From Acetivibrio thermocellus ATCC 27405 (GTDB taxonomy: Bacteria; Bacillota; Clostridia; Acetivibrionales; Acetivibrionaceae), in contig NC_009012.1 of NCBI RefSeq assembly GCF_000015865.1, positions 1,116,001-1,180,000 on the forward strand: DNA of 64,000 nt. Direction: 5' to 3'. Positions 17,998-29,254 of this stretch are shown one piece after another. Position numbers and translations under genes: made by a program. The notes below the pieces were generated by a model. That model was not told the origin of the DNA. It saw only the letters and a program-made list of their open reading frames with translations, and made no database searches. The first letter of the stretch is position 1; each line of letters starts with the position of its first letter.

Positions 17998-18921
17998 TCA
18001 GTTGAGCTGTAACTTTCCTATTATTTCATAAACACTGCCGTGATTATACATTTTAAGGTAATTTTTTATTCCTTCCACAACATCAATGCATGCCGCAGGA
18101 TTTATAAAATTGGCCGTCCCCACCATCACTGCGCTTGCACCTGCCAGCATGAATTCCACCGCATCCTCACCGCTTGATATTCCGCCCATTCCAATAACGG
18201 GTATTTTGACAACACTGCAAACTTCATAAACCATCCTCACTGCAATGGGCTTTACCGCAGGTCCCGAAAGTCCCCCCACATTGTTGGCAAGTATCGGCCT
18301 TTTTCTGTGTATGTCAATGGCCATCCCGAGAATCGTGTTTATAAGGGAAAGAGCATCGGCTCCGGCTGCTTCGGCGGCGACAGCTATTTCTTTAATATCG
18401 GTAACATTGGGAGTAAGCTTAACAATAAGCGGCTTTTTGCAGTATTTTTTCACTTTGCTCGTAATCTCGCTTATTCCTGCAGGAGAATTCCCAAAAGCAA
18501 CACATCCCTTCTTTACATTGGGACAGGAAACATTAAGTTCTATTGCGTCAATATCCGCATCTGACAAAAGTTCTGCCATCTTGCAGTAATCCTCTATAGT
18601 ATTGCCCGCAATATTGGCAATTATTTTTGTATTATACTTTCTCAAAAAAGGAATTTCATTTTCTATAAAGGCTCTAACGCCCGGATTTTGAAGCCCCACA
18701 CTGTTAAGAATACCGGCCGGAGTCTCGGCAATCCTCGGAGGCCTGTTCCCCTGCCTTTTTTCCAGAGTAAGTCCTTTTACCGATATTCCGCCAATTTTAT
18801 TTAAATCCACGTAATCAACAAACTCCCTGCCAAATCCGAAAGTACCGGAAGCTGCTATAACAGGATTTGAAAGCCTCAAACCTGCAATATCAACACTTAA
18901 ATCAATACTTTTCTCAGTCAT
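17998..18921 (-). CDS. pyrD: Dihydroorotate dehydrogenase B, catalytic subunit
   Basis: PyrD oxidises dihydroorotate to orotate with FMN. The class 1B catalytic cysteine is Cys133 in ELNVSCPNVKKG, and the FMN-binding glycine-rich segments VIGMGGISSGEDAVEFMLAGA are near the C-terminus. Length 307 is usual. It overlaps pyrK by eight bases, and the pair forms the heterotetrameric, NAD-linked enzyme. It is the last gene of the pyr operon; I see no clear terminator in the 88 bases that follow. Confidence 0.97.
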   Translation of the reverse strand: MTEKSIDLSVDIAGLRLSNPVIAASGTFGFGREFVDYVDLNKIGGISVKGLTLEKRQGNRPPRIAETPAGILNSVGLQNPGVRAFIENEIPFLRKYNTKIIANIAGNTIEDYCKMAELLSDADIDAIELNVSCPNVKKGCVAFGNSPAGISEITSKVKKYCKKPLIVKLTPNVTDIKEIAVAAEAAGADALSLINTILGMAIDIHRKRPILANNVGGLSGPAVKPIAVRMVYEVCSVVKIPVIGMGGISSGEDAVEFMLAGASAVMVGTANFINPAACIDVVEGIKNYLKMYNHGSVYEIIGKLQLN

Positions 18922-19699
18922 CCAAAATCACCTCATCACTCCAGAAAACAGGCCCGTCTTTACAAACATGGCTGTATTCCCAATTATCCGGCTTTCCGGT
19001 TTTGCACGCGCACACAAGGCATGCTCCGATTCCGCATCCCATTCTCTGCTCCAAGGACACCTGGCATTTGATGCCGGCCCTTTCGGCAATATCCTTTACC
19101 TTTCTGAGCATCGGCATGGGACCGCAGGTATAAATAATGTCAAAGCCCCTTTCGGCAATATCTTTCTCAAGAAGGTCCGTATCTATTCCTTTATATCCCA
19201 CACTTCCGTCATCCGTGGATATGGAAAGTCTGTCGGAAGCGGCTTCAAACTCATCGGTCAGCACCACATAATCACTGCTTCTGAATCCTAAAAAAGCAGA
19301 CTTGTCCGCGTCCTTCATCTCCCTTAACAGATAAAGCAGGGGGAATATGCCTATTCCTCCCCCTACCACCGCAATACGTTTATACTGCCGGGATATGTGA
19401 AAAGGTTTTCCCAAAGGACCAATCAAATCCACTTCGCTTCCCGCACTTTTTTGAGACAGATACTCGGTTCCGATTCCCTTTACCTGAAATACAATGTCAA
19501 ATGTTCCCCTCTCTACGTCGGCGCTGCATATGCTTATGGGCCTTCTTAAAAGCGCGTTTAAGCCTTCGCAGCACTTTACGTTCACAAACTGTCCCGGACG
19601 GGAATTTACGGATATATATTCAGATTTAACGGTCATTTTATAAATTGATTTTGCTATTTTCTCAACACTTTCAATTCTTTCCTTCAACACCCTGGACAT
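18914..19699 (-). CDS. pyrK: Dihydroorotate dehydrogenase B, electron transfer subunit
   Basis: PyrK carries FAD and a [2Fe-2S] cluster and passes electrons from PyrD to NAD. The FAD domain contains the RPGQFVNVKC-type motif, the NAD domain GGGIGIFPL, and the cluster ligands are the cysteines of GCGIGACLVCAC and HVCKDGPVF near the C-terminus. The protein has 261 residues. GGAGG precedes the ATG by about five bases. It lies 25 bases after carB and overlaps pyrD. Confidence 0.96.
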   Translation of the reverse strand: MSRVLKERIESVEKIAKSIYKMTVKSEYISVNSRPGQFVNVKCCEGLNALLRRPISICSADVERGTFDIVFQVKGIGTEYLSQKSAGSEVDLIGPLGKPFHISRQYKRIAVVGGGIGIFPLLYLLREMKDADKSAFLGFRSSDYVVLTDEFEAASDRLSISTDDGSVGYKGIDTDLLEKDIAERGFDIIYTCGPMPMLRKVKDIAERAGIKCQVSLEQRMGCGIGACLVCACKTGKPDNWEYSHVCKDGPVFWSDEVILDD

Positions 19700-19724
19700 G
19701 GCATCCTCCGATTATTGGTTATTA

Positions 19725-22700
19725 TCACTGGTTATCAAATACGCTCAAATCTATAACTTCAAGGTCTTTTTCCTCTTTCTCCAGTTTTATGCATTCCAGC
19801 ACAGCCCGTGCAGTATCAAGGGACGTAAGGCAAGGTATCGACATTTCAACGGCTTTTCGCCTTATTTTAAATCCATCCCTTTCAGGCTGTCTTCCTTTTG
19901 TAGGAGTATTGATTATAAGGCTTATTTTTCCTGATTCAATCAAATTCAGAAGATTTGGCTCACCCTCGCCAATTTTTTTCACGGCATTGGTGGCAATTCC
20001 CTGGTTGTTCAGCATGTTGGCGGTTTTTCCCGTGGCATAAAGCTCAAATCCAAGCTTTTCAAATTCTTCCGCCAGCTGTACAAGCTCAGGCTTGTCGGTA
20101 TCCCTGACAGTCATCAGTATCGCGCCGCCTTTTTTAGGGAGCTTGATTCCTGTCGCAATAATTCCTTTGTACAGCGCCTCCGGGAAAGTTTTTGCTATAC
20201 CCAAAACTTCACCGGTGGACTTCATTTCAGGTCCCAGGCTTGTATCAACGTCATGAAGCTTTTCAAAGGAGAACACCGGAACCTTCACCGCCACATACTC
20301 CGATTCTTTGTAAAGTCCCGTTCCGTAATTGAAATCCTTGAGTTTTTTGCCCATCATTATCCTTGTAGCGATATTTACCATAGGTATTCCCGTTACCTTG
20401 CTTATATACGGAACGGTACGGCTTGAACGCGGGTTTACCTCGATAACATAAAGCTCGTTATTGTAATACACATATTGGATATTGATCAATCCAACAACTC
20501 TTAACGCTTTGGCAAGCTTTTGAGTGTAATCCACAATCTTTTCCTTGAGCTTTTCCCCTATTGTCTGCGTCGGGTAAACGGATATACTGTCCCCGGAGTG
20601 AACACCGGCTCTTTCCAAGTGCTCCATTATACCGGGTATCAAAATATCCTCACCGTCGGATATGGCATCCACTTCAATTTCCTTGCCCATCATATACTTG
20701 TCTATCAGGATGGGATGTTCCTGCTTTACCCTGTTTATAATCTCCATGAATTCTACTATGTCTTTGTCGTTGTAAGCTATTTCCATACCCTGTCCGCCAA
20801 GTACATATGAGGGTCTTACCAGTACAGGATAGCCCAATTCGTTTGCAGCCTCCAAAGCTTCATCGAGGGTAAATATAGTCTTTCCTTTAGGTCTTGGAAT
20901 ACCGAGTTCTTCGAGAATCCTGTCAAATTTCTCACGGTCCTCGGCGGCATCAATATATTTAGGTTCGGTGCCAAAAACTTTTACTCCCATTTCCACAAGG
21001 GCTTTTGTAAGTTTAATCGCAGTCTGTCCGCCAAACTGAACAATTGCCCCGTCTACTTTTTCTTTTTCAACAATGTTCTCCACGTCTTCAGGAGTCAACG
21101 GTTCAAAGTAAAGCCTATCCGCTGTGTCAAAATCCGTACTTACCGTCTCAGGATTGTTGTTTGCAATTATAGTCTCATAACCTTCCTGCTTCAATCCCCA
21201 TACCGAATGAACCGAGCAGTAGTCAAACTCAATACCCTGGCCTATCCTTATGGGTCCCGACCCTATTACCAGCACCTTTTTCTTGTCCGATTTCTTAGCC
21301 TCGCAGCATTCATCATAGGTAGAGTAATAATAAGGTGTCATGGCCTCAAATTCTGCGGCACAGGTATCAACCATTTTATAAACGGCACAAATGCCAAGCT
21401 CTTTTCTTTTTGCCGTAACTTCCTTTTTGTCGCATCCAACATATTTTGCTATAACCGCATCGGTAAAGCCCATCTTTTTAACCGTTCTTAAGGTTTCTTC
21501 GTCAAAATCCGAAAGCTTCATGGTTTTTAACTTTTCTTCCATAAGGACCAGATTTTTGATTTTGTTTAAGAAGAACAAATCTATCTTTGTAACATTGTTG
21601 ATTTCCTCAACCGTTACGCCCCTTCTTATTGCCTCGGCAATAACAAGAATCCTCTCATCACTGACATCTTTTATCTTTTGCCTTATTTCTTCGGCACTGA
21701 ACTTTTTGTAAATATCCTGTTCCAGTGTGAAAATACCCAGTTCCAGCGACCTTAAAGCTTTCATCAGAGCCCCTTCAAAAGAGCTGCTTATAGCCATAAC
21801 TTCACCGGTGGCTTTCATCTGGGTTCCCAAAGTCCTTTTCGCCTTTACAAATTTGTCAAAAGGCCATTTGGGTATTTTGATTACAACATAGTCCAAAGTA
21901 GGCTCAAAACACGCAAAAGTCTTTCCAGTCACTGCATTTTTTATTTCATCAAGACCATAACCTATGGCTATCTTGGTGGCAACCTTTGCAATTGGGTAAC
22001 CCGTTGCCTTTGAGGCCAATGCCGAGGAACGGCTCACCCTTGGGTTGACCTCTATTACCGCATATTCAAAACTGTTGGGATTTAGAGCAAACTGAACGTT
22101 ACAGCCTCCCTCGATGCCCAATGCCGATATTATCTTCAGTGCCGAGGAGCGAAGCATCTGATATTCTCTGTCCGTAAGCGTTTGGGAAGGCGCAACAACA
22201 ATGCTGTCTCCGGTATGAACTCCTACCGGGTCGATATTTTCCATGTTACATACGGTAATTACATTACCCTTGCTGTCGCGCATAACCTCATACTCAATTT
22301 CTTTCCAACCGGCGATACATTTCTCGATAAGTACCTGGTGTACTCTGCTGAGCCTCAAACCATTGGATGCAATCTCTTTCAGTTCTTCTTCATTGTAAGC
22401 AATTCCGCCGCCGGTTCCCCCCAAAGTATAGGCAGGACGCACAACAACCGGATAAGCGATTTCTTTTGCAAAATCCAGCGCATCCTCAACTGTGTTTACC
22501 ACCTTGCTGGCAATACAAGGCTCTCCTATCCTTTCCATGGTATCTTTAAAAGCCTGTCTGTCTTCGGCCATTTTTATGGCCTCGGTGGCAGTTCCCAGAA
22601 GTTTTACGCCATGTTCCTTCAAAAATCCTGACTCTGCAAGCTCCATGGCAAGATTAAGTCCTGTCTGCCCTCCCAAAGTGGGAAGTATGCTGTCCGGTTT

Positions 22701-22943
22701 TTCTTTTATTATAATTTTCTTTACAACCTCCACCGTAAGAGGTTCAATATATACTCTATCAGCTATATTGGTATCCGTCATTATTGTGGCAGGATTGCTG
22801 TTAACCAGCACCACTTCTATGTTTTCCTCTTTTAAAGCCCTGCAGGCCTGGGTTCCGGCATAGTCAAATTCCGCCGCCTGGCCTATTACAATAGGACCCG
22901 AGCCGATAACCAGGACCTTTTTTACATCATCCCTTTTAGGCAT
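19725..22943 (-). CDS. carB: Carbamoyl-phosphate synthase large subunit
   Basis: CarB makes carbamoyl phosphate from bicarbonate, ATP and ammonia delivered by CarA. The 1072-residue chain has the expected duplicated ATP-grasp halves: each starts with a [10 protein letters not shown]-type segment (near residues 8 and 553) and carries a VIEVNPRxSR motif. The C-terminal MGS-like allosteric domain (from about 935, [13 protein letters not shown]) binds regulators. AAGGGGG precedes the ATG. As the only car genes seen here, in the pyr operon, they probably serve pyrimidines and perhaps arginine as well. Confidence 0.98.
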   Translation of the reverse strand: MPKRDDVKKVLVIGSGPIVIGQAAEFDYAGTQACRALKEENIEVVLVNSNPATIMTDTNIADRVYIEPLTVEVVKKIIIKEKPDSILPTLGGQTGLNLAMELAESGFLKEHGVKLLGTATEAIKMAEDRQAFKDTMERIGEPCIASKVVNTVEDALDFAKEIAYPVVVRPAYTLGGTGGGIAYNEEELKEIASNGLRLSRVHQVLIEKCIAGWKEIEYEVMRDSKGNVITVCNMENIDPVGVHTGDSIVVAPSQTLTDREYQMLRSSALKIISALGIEGGCNVQFALNPNSFEYAVIEVNPRVSRSSALASKATGYPIAKVATKIAIGYGLDEIKNAVTGKTFACFEPTLDYVVIKIPKWPFDKFVKAKRTLGTQMKATGEVMAISSSFEGALMKALRSLELGIFTLEQDIYKKFSAEEIRQKIKDVSDERILVIAEAIRRGVTVEEINNVTKIDLFFLNKIKNLVLMEEKLKTMKLSDFDEETLRTVKKMGFTDAVIAKYVGCDKKEVTAKRKELGICAVYKMVDTCAAEFEAMTPYYYSTYDECCEAKKSDKKKVLVIGSGPIRIGQGIEFDYCSVHSVWGLKQEGYETIIANNNPETVSTDFDTADRLYFEPLTPEDVENIVEKEKVDGAIVQFGGQTAIKLTKALVEMGVKVFGTEPKYIDAAEDREKFDRILEELGIPRPKGKTIFTLDEALEAANELGYPVLVRPSYVLGGQGMEIAYNDKDIVEFMEIINRVKQEHPILIDKYMMGKEIEVDAISDGEDILIPGIMEHLERAGVHSGDSISVYPTQTIGEKLKEKIVDYTQKLAKALRVVGLINIQYVYYNNELYVIEVNPRSSRTVPYISKVTGIPMVNIATRIMMGKKLKDFNYGTGLYKESEYVAVKVPVFSFEKLHDVDTSLGPEMKSTGEVLGIAKTFPEALYKGIIATGIKLPKKGGAILMTVRDTDKPELVQLAEEFEKLGFELYATGKTANMLNNQGIATNAVKKIGEGEPNLLNLIESGKISLIINTPTKGRQPERDGFKIRRKAVEMSIPCLTSLDTARAVLECIKLEKEEKDLEVIDLSVFDNQ

Positions 22944-23033
22944 TTAATTTCCCCCTTATATAATTAAACTTCTTACAAGAATTATCTTCCGAATAAGACT
23001 TTGAAGTTCATAAATAAAAACTTATATAGCTGT

Positions 23034-24107
23034 TTAACGCGAATATTTTTTCATCATATCAATAAACTCGTCAAACAGATAAGCCGTGTCCTCAGGCCCC
23101 GGTGAGGCTTCCGGATGAAACTGCACGGTAAACACCGGCATATCCTTGTACCTTACGCCTTCGACAGTGCCGTCGTTCATGTTTCTGTGGCTTACCGTCA
23201 TCCTTGATTTGTCCATGGATGACTCAACAATAGTGTAGCCATGGTTTTGGGAAGTAATATATGTCAGGTCCTTTTCGAGGTCCTTCACCGGATGGTTTGC
23301 TCCCCTGTGGCCGTATTTGAGTTTTTCGGTATCGGCACCGTTGGCAAGGGCTGTAAGCTGATGCCCAAGGCAGATGCCAAACATGGGTTTTTTGCCCATA
23401 AGCTTCTTTATGGTCTCAATTGTCTCAACACAATCCTTCGGATCCCCCGGTCCGTTTGAAAGCATTATTCCGTCGGGATTAATCGCAAGGATGTCCTCCG
23501 CTTTGGAATTGGCAGGGAAAACATGCACGTCACATCCTCTTTTTAAAAGGGAGCGCACAATATTTTTCTTTAAGCCCAAATCTATCAATGCAACTTTAAA
23601 TCCGTCACCTTTATAATGCAAAACTTCTTTTGTTGTGACACACATAACCGGATCCTTTATAACATAAGCTTTTATTTCGTCAATCTTGTCATCAAGATTG
23701 AAATTCGGATCCGTTGAAATCATTCCCTTCATCGTTCCTTTTTCCCTCAAAATCCTCGTAAGAGCCCTGGTATCAATTTTCTCAATTCCTATTATGTTAT
23801 TTCTTTTCAGATAGTTGTTTAACGTCTCCTCGGCTCTCCAGTTGCTTGGGTTTTGACAAAGCTCCCTTACAATAAAACCCTTTACTTGTGGCTTTTCCGA
23901 CTCTATATCTTCACTGTTTACACCGTAATTGCCTATCAAAGGATAGGTCATTGCAACAATCTGTCCGCAGTAAGACGGATCTGTCAAAACCTCCTGATAG
24001 CCCGTCATACCTGTGTTGAAAACAATCTCTCCGATTACTTCTCCCTGAGCTCCGAAACTTTCGCCGTGAAAAATTGTGCCGTCTTCAAGAGCTAAAATAG
24101 CTTTCAT
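23034..24107 (-). CDS. carA: Carbamoyl-phosphate synthase small (glutaminase) subunit
   Basis: CarA hydrolyses glutamine and channels ammonia to CarB. The class I glutamine amidotransferase triad is Cys246 (MFGICLGHQ), His331 and Glu333 (VQFHPEASPGP). The N-terminal CPSase domain starts MKAILALEDGTIFHGESFGA. Length 357 is normal. CGAGGTG precedes the ATG. It is 90 bases before carB and 29 bases after pyrF. Confidence 0.98.
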   Translation of the reverse strand: MKAILALEDGTIFHGESFGAQGEVIGEIVFNTGMTGYQEVLTDPSYCGQIVAMTYPLIGNYGVNSEDIESEKPQVKGFIVRELCQNPSNWRAEETLNNYLKRNNIIGIEKIDTRALTRILREKGTMKGMISTDPNFNLDDKIDEIKAYVIKDPVMCVTTKEVLHYKGDGFKVALIDLGLKKNIVRSLLKRGCDVHVFPANSKAEDILAINPDGIMLSNGPGDPKDCVETIETIKKLMGKKPMFGICLGHQLTALANGADTEKLKYGHRGANHPVKDLEKDLTYITSQNHGYTIVESSMDKSRMTVSHRNMNDGTVEGVRYKDMPVFTVQFHPEASPGPEDTAYLFDEFIDMMKKYSR

Positions 24108-24136
24108 AATATATCACCTCGTATTCTAAAATGGAA

Positions 24137-25081
24137 TTACTTCCTGTCTCGCAACGCACTGTTAATATCGTCCCTCATTCTTATTGCCTCGGCTCTTGAT
24201 GCCTCATAAAACTTTTCTTCGCTGTAAACATTCTTCCATTGTTCAGATTTGTAGGCACACATTATGCTTCTTGATGCATTGACAATTGCTCCGAGCCCGT
24301 CATAATTAAAGCAATGGGCTACATCTCTGGCTGTTCCTCCCTGAGCTCCATAGCCCGGAACCAGTATATAGGAATTTTTCAGAATCTTTCTTAAAATTTT
24401 GGCCAGATTGGGATAAGTTGCTCCAACCACTGCTCCCACACAACTGTATCCATATTTTCCTTTTTTGTTTTCACCCCATGATTCAACATACTCCGCAACA
24501 ATCTCATAAATGCTTCTTCCTTCCTGGGTGAGTATGTCCTGAATTTCTCCGGATGACTTGTTTGATGTCTTGACCAGAACAAATATGCCCTTGTTGTACT
24601 TGACACAGTCATCTATAAAAGGCTTAATACCGTCCACACCAAGATACGGGTTGACTGTCAGGGCATCCACATCAAAAACCGCCTCGCTTATACCTTCATC
24701 AATGTCCGTTTTTCCAAGATATGCGGCAGAATAACACTGGGCGGTGGAACCTATGTCGTTTCTTTTTCCGTCTGCAATAACCAAAAGTCCTTTTTCCTTT
24801 GCATATTTGCAAGTTTCATAAAACACCCTCATGCCTTCAAGGCCGTACATTTCATAATATGCAAGCTGCGGTTTTACTGCAGGAACAATATCGTAAACCG
24901 CATCAATAATATATTTATTGAAGAGGAGAATCGCCTCTGCCACAGCTTTTAAATTTTTCCCGTATTTTTTATACATGTCTTCCTTTATAAAAGACGGAAC
25001 ATATTCAATTTTAGGGTCTAATCCTACAACGGAAGGATTATCCTTTTCTCTAATCTTTTCAATTAATGTATCAATAAACAT
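24137..25081 (-). CDS. pyrF: Orotidine 5'-phosphate decarboxylase (type 2)
   Basis: PyrF converts OMP to UMP, the last step of the pathway. Its length, about 314 residues, and the segments SVVGLDPK, VIADGKRNDIGSTAQCYS and VPGYGAQGGTARD mark the longer type 2 group found in Clostridia, actinobacteria and myxobacteria. The catalytic Lys and Asp are in ADGKRND. I start at the ATG at 25081 because AAGGAG stands nine bases upstream; the frame is open for eight more codons. Confidence 0.95.
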   Translation of the reverse strand: MFIDTLIEKIREKDNPSVVGLDPKIEYVPSFIKEDMYKKYGKNLKAVAEAILLFNKYIIDAVYDIVPAVKPQLAYYEMYGLEGMRVFYETCKYAKEKGLLVIADGKRNDIGSTAQCYSAAYLGKTDIDEGISEAVFDVDALTVNPYLGVDGIKPFIDDCVKYNKGIFVLVKTSNKSSGEIQDILTQEGRSIYEIVAEYVESWGENKKGKYGYSCVGAVVGATYPNLAKILRKILKNSYILVPGYGAQGGTARDVAHCFNYDGLGAIVNASRSIMCAYKSEQWKNVYSEEKFYEASRAEAIRMRDDINSALRDRK

Positions 25082-25212
25082 AGTTTCATTCTCCTTACAT
25101 AACACAATTTGAAAATATTGTTAATACAAAACATTACTGATATAAAATCACTGATTAATAAAACATTTATAAACATTTGTAAAACATCATTGCAAAGTTT
25201 TCGGCGGAATGT

Positions 25213-26499
25213 CTAAAGCAGCACCTTTTCTCTGACAACAACATTGCCGTTTACCAAGGTATAATATACACTTCCATTCAGCTTGAACCCATGAAAAGGT
25301 GAGTTCTTGCTTTTTGACTTGAATTTGTTGACATCCACCACAAATTCTTCATTCAGGTCAACAATAGTTATATCCGCGCTTCTGCCTGTCTCCAGCGTAC
25401 CTTTGTTGATACCCAAAAGTTTCGAAGGATTTACGCACATCTTTTCAACCAGCTGGCTGATGGTAAGGTGCCCCGGTTTTACAAGATAGGTTATCGCCAG
25501 AGGCAATGCCGTTTCAAATCCGACCATGCCGTTTGCGGCCAAATTAAATTCAACATTTTTCTCATCGGCATGATGCGGAGCATGGTCCGTTGCTATTATG
25601 TCAATCGTGCCGTCCTTCAGTCCTTCAATCACGGCCTCAACATCTCTTCTCGTCCTCAGCGGAGGATTTACTTTTGCAAGGGTGTTAAAATCTTTGCAAG
25701 CCTCATCGGTAAGAACAAAGTAGTGAGGACAAGTCTCACATGTAACTTTTACCCCGCGCTTTTTGGCATTCCTTATAAGCTCCACCGAAAGTTCGGTACT
25801 CACATGGGCTATGTGTATCGGAACCTTTGTGTACTCAGACAGTATAATATCCCTTGCCACCATTATTTCCTCAGCCGCCGAAGGTATACCCTTAAGTCCC
25901 ATAACTGTGGACCAGTAGCCCTCGTTCATCACACCGCCGTCTGCAAGGTCCAGATCTTCGCAATGGGATATTACAGCTATGTCAAACATGGATGAATATT
26001 CCAAAGCCCTTTTCATCAGTGAAGAACTTTTTACCGGCTTTCCGTCGTCGGAAATTGCCACCGCTCCGGCAAATTTAAGTTCACCTATCTCTGAAAGCTC
26101 TTCGCCTTTTTGTCCTTTTGATATGGCCCCGATGGGATATACATTAACATACCCGTCCTGTTTTGCCTTGTTTATAATATATTTCACCACAGCCTTATTG
26201 TCACAGACAGGATCCGTATTAGGCATACACGCTATGGAAGTAAATCCTCCCATTGCAGCACTCATGGTCCCTGTTTCTATATCCTCCTTGTATTCAAAAC
26301 CCGGATCTCTCAGATGACAATGGGCATCCACCAGTCCCGGCAGTACCAGCTTGCCCTCGGCATAAATTATATCACCGTTTGAAATTTCAATATCTTTGCC
26401 TATCTCCGTTATTATACCGTCTTCAACCAAAATATCCATAATACCGTTTGTGTTGGTTTTCGGGTCAACAACATGTCCGCCTTTAATTAACACTCTCAC
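25213..26499 (-). CDS. pyrC: Dihydroorotase
   Basis: PyrC cyclises carbamoyl aspartate to dihydroorotate. Metal ligands are H60 and H62 ([11 protein letters not shown]), further histidines in VISHCED and IAHVSTE, and the aspartate in IATDHAPHH. The 428-residue protein is the long, Bacillus-type enzyme. It begins with GTG at 26499 six bases after AAGGAGGG, and overlaps pyrB by 17 bases, so translation is probably coupled. Confidence 0.97.
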   Translation of the reverse strand: MRVLIKGGHVVDPKTNTNGIMDILVEDGIITEIGKDIEISNGDIIYAEGKLVLPGLVDAHCHLRDPGFEYKEDIETGTMSAAMGGFTSIACMPNTDPVCDNKAVVKYIINKAKQDGYVNVYPIGAISKGQKGEELSEIGELKFAGAVAISDDGKPVKSSSLMKRALEYSSMFDIAVISHCEDLDLADGGVMNEGYWSTVMGLKGIPSAAEEIMVARDIILSEYTKVPIHIAHVSTELSVELIRNAKKRGVKVTCETCPHYFVLTDEACKDFNTLAKVNPPLRTRRDVEAVIEGLKDGTIDIIATDHAPHHADEKNVEFNLAANGMVGFETALPLAITYLVKPGHLTISQLVEKMCVNPSKLLGINKGTLETGRSADITIVDLNEEFVVDVNKFKSKSKNSPFHGFKLNGSVYYTLVNGNVVVREKVLL

Positions 26500-27421
26500 C
26501 GCTATCCCTCCTTGTTAAAAGATAAAGAAGAGCCATCCTTACAGCAACTCCGTTGGTAACCTGTTCGTTTATAAACGACCTTTCGGAATCGATTACCGAC
26601 GACGGTAATTCAACTCCTCTGTTAACCGGTCCCGGATGCAGTATCAGAGCATCCTCTTTTGCAAGTTTCAAGCGCTTTTCATCCAATCCGAAAAATCTCG
26701 AATATTCTCTCAGGCTCGGGAACAAGCCACTTTTTTGTCTTTCCTTCTGAATTCTAAGTCCCATAACCACATCTGCGTCAATCAAAGCTTCCTGGACAGT
26801 GGTAAAGACTTTCACGCCGGTCTTGTCCAATTCCGGAGGCATAAGGGTGGAGGGTCCTGCAACACTTACTTCTGCACCAAGCTTGGTCATCCCCCAGATG
26901 TTGCTCCTTGCCACTCTGCTGTGATATATATCACCGATTATGGCAACCTTCAACCCCTTAAGACTTCCTTTTTTCTCAATAATAGTGAACATGTCAAGAA
27001 GTGCCTGGGTAGGATGTTCATTCATACCGTCACCTGCATTTATTACCGATGCCTTTACATTCCTGGCAAGAAGGTGAGGCGCTCCCGACATGGAATGCCT
27101 TATTACGATTACATCCGCACCCATCATGTCAATTGTCTTTCCGGTGTCTATAAGTGTTTCACCTTTGGCAACGCTGCTTGCGGCCACCGAAATATTTGCT
27201 GCATTGGCACTTAAGTATTTTGAAGCAAGCTCGAAGGATAATCTTGTTCTTGTGCTGTTCTCATAAAACAGGGTAATTATTGATTTTCCCTGCAAATGAG
27301 GAGCCTTCTTGTTTTTGGATAAAAGAATAACCTTCATTGTTTTTGCAGTATTTAAAATGTATTGTATTTCTTCTGCCGTTAAATCCTTAAGTCCTAAGAG
27401 GTCTTTTGATTTTAAAATCAT
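26483..27421 (-). CDS. pyrB: Aspartate carbamoyltransferase catalytic subunit
   Basis: PyrB joins carbamoyl phosphate and aspartate. The carbamoyl phosphate site STRTR is at 56-60 ([12 protein letters not shown]) and a conserved lysine is in [11 protein letters not shown]. Length 312 is that of the unregulated, PyrI-free Firmicute enzyme, and no pyrI follows. GAGGTG stands six bases before the ATG. The gene is the first after a leader of about 280 bases that contains a terminator and a 47-codon ORF. Confidence 0.97.
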   Translation of the reverse strand: MILKSKDLLGLKDLTAEEIQYILNTAKTMKVILLSKNKKAPHLQGKSIITLFYENSTRTRLSFELASKYLSANAANISVAASSVAKGETLIDTGKTIDMMGADVIVIRHSMSGAPHLLARNVKASVINAGDGMNEHPTQALLDMFTIIEKKGSLKGLKVAIIGDIYHSRVARSNIWGMTKLGAEVSVAGPSTLMPPELDKTGVKVFTTVQEALIDADVVMGLRIQKERQKSGLFPSLREYSRFFGLDEKRLKLAKEDALILHPGPVNRGVELPSSVIDSERSFINEQVTNGVAVRMALLYLLTRRDSGESVN

Positions 27422-27480
27422 TTTTACACCTCACTTAAAATAAACTTTTATCATTAATATTATTAGTATCAAATGGCCTC

Positions 27481-27519
27481 AAAAAAATAGTAAGGATAAT
27501 GGTATTCCTTACTATTTTT
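27481..27519 (-). terminator. Terminator in the pyrR-pyrB gap, a possible attenuator of pyrB
   Basis: On the minus strand AAAAATAGTAAGGA (27519-27506) pairs with TCCTTACTATTTTT (27496-27483) around a nine-base loop and ends in a run of seven Ts. It lies about 60 bases before the pyrB start. No PyrR recognition loop (CCAGAGAGG type) is visible in this gap. The stop codon of a small leader ORF is inside its first arm. Confidence 0.8.
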
Positions 27520-27655
27520 CAAAAATCACCGGATTTTTTTCCGAACACATTATAAAAGTTTTATATTTAAAAATGGGAATAATAGTACACATTTTTTGTT
27601 GGACTTTTATTTGGTTATTAATGTTGTCTTTATAGTTGTCCTTGCAATTTTTCAT
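27512..27655 (-). CDS. Possible 47-residue pyrB leader peptide
   Basis: An ATG at 27655, eight bases after AAGGG, opens a 47-codon frame starting MKNCKDNYKDN and ending NPVIFEK with a TAG at 27514-27512. The stop lies in the ascending arm of the terminator before pyrB, so a terminating ribosome would cover that arm and block the hairpin. A UUUUU run (GGTGATTTTTG) comes just before the hairpin. This is the layout of the Escherichia coli pyrBI attenuator, where a 44-residue leader couples translation to UTP level. The peptide itself resembles nothing known to me, and a chance ORF is possible. Confidence 0.45.
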   Translation of the reverse strand: MKNCKDNYKDNINNQIKVQQKMCTIIPIFKYKTFIMCSEKNPVIFEK

Positions 27656-27700
27656 AAATCGTACCCTTCCCTTATTAAAACCTCAAATAATTTAATACCC

Positions 27701-28279
<579 letters not shown>

Positions 28280-28305
28280 TTAATTTATCATTTACAACAA
28301 GCTCT

Positions 28306-28336
28306 AAAAAAGCTTCTTACCAGTCGGCAAGAAGCT
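28306..28336 (-). terminator. Attenuator terminator in the pyrR leader
   Basis: AGCTTCTTGCC (28336-28326) pairs with GGTAAGAAGCT (28321-28311), one G-T pair, loop GACT, followed by five Ts on the minus strand. It lies 50 bases before pyrR and downstream of the PyrR-binding loop, as expected for PyrR-controlled termination. Confidence 0.88.
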
Positions 28337-28390
28337 ACTTTGCAACATACGCGCAGCAACACTATTGAATGTTATTCAACATCATATCTT

Positions 28391-28423
28391 ACCTTCTGAG
28401 TCTCTCTGGACTTAGTTAAAGGT
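28391..28423 (-). promoter_or_regulatory. PyrR-binding RNA hairpin
   Basis: The minus strand contains AGTCCAGAGAGACT between ACCTTT and AGAAGGT arms (28423-28391). The conserved PyrR-binding loop in Firmicute pyr leaders contains CCAGAGAG in a purine-rich internal loop and terminal loop, which this matches. It works as the anti-antiterminator for the hairpin at 28336-28306. Confidence 0.85.
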
Positions 28424-28443
28424 TTATTATTTAATTCTATCTA

Positions 28444-28472
28444 ATGTTAACACAACAAAAGTTAATTGTCCA
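28444..28472 (-). promoter_or_regulatory. Candidate promoter of the pyr operon
   Basis: TGGACA (28472-28467) and TAACAT (28449-28444) with 17 bases between them lie just upstream of the PyrR hairpin. The -10 box is weak, so the position is tentative. Confidence 0.4.
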
Positions 28473-28553
28473 TACTTTATTATATATTTTTTATATTTAT
28501 TTTAATTTCTCATTTTATTATCTCATTAAATTTTTCACTTTACTATATCTTTA

Positions 28554-28964
28554 TTATCTTTTCAAATTGATACCCAATATGCCTCCTATGCTTCCCGACA
28601 ATATCCCAATACCAAGCAATATCAACACATAACTGTTTATGGCAAATTCCCTGTAAACTATGCTGCTTACGAGATACAAAATCAGCATATATATAAATCC
28701 CACTATTGCACCATTGAGCCATCCCTTACTTTTTACGTTTTTGGTGGAAATCCATCCCGCTATCACTATACTAAGCAATGTTGTAATTATGACGGCAGTT
28801 GACATGTATTTGAGCGGAAAATCCGTAAATTTAAGAAAATACGCAAAAATAGCAAACATCGGAATTGTAAACAAATAGGATACCAGTATGCCCTTTATAA
28901 CCATAATAATATTTGAATGCCCATTTAATATATTTTTGGCCGCCTGCCCGGTTTTGTTAATCAT
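28554..28964 (-). CDS. TIGR04086-type small membrane protein
   Basis: The 136-residue protein has four hydrophobic segments (about 22-43, 54-74, 85-105, 113-133), with a glycine-rich last helix (LILLGIGILSGSIGGILG). This pattern and its place near yajC, tgt and queA match the TIGR04086 family of Clostridia and Bacilli, which has no known function. GGGGGG precedes the ATG. It is on the same strand as pyrR but upstream of the pyr leader, with a gap of about 110 bases that shows no clear terminator. Confidence 0.7.
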   Translation of the reverse strand: MINKTGQAAKNILNGHSNIIMVIKGILVSYLFTIPMFAIFAYFLKFTDFPLKYMSTAVIITTLLSIVIAGWISTKNVKSKGWLNGAIVGFIYMLILYLVSSIVYREFAINSYVLILLGIGILSGSIGGILGINLKR

Positions 28965-29254
28965 AAAAACCCCCCCAACAGATATTTTTATACTACAATT
29001 TATTATGTTTGTTCAAAAGTTAGAACCAACAAAGCAAACAATTTCAAATAAAATGTTTTTTATCTTTTCAATTTTTTATGAAAATATTAAAACTTAAGGC
29101 ATGCATAGAATAATAAAACATTCCAAACTATAAATTAATAAAATAAATGTCGTACGAATTGATTAAACTATATATGAAAGCTCCAGAATATCAGAACTTT
29201 TAAAAGTCACCGGCGGAACACAAAATAAGACTTGATAAAACTGGAGGTTCAATT

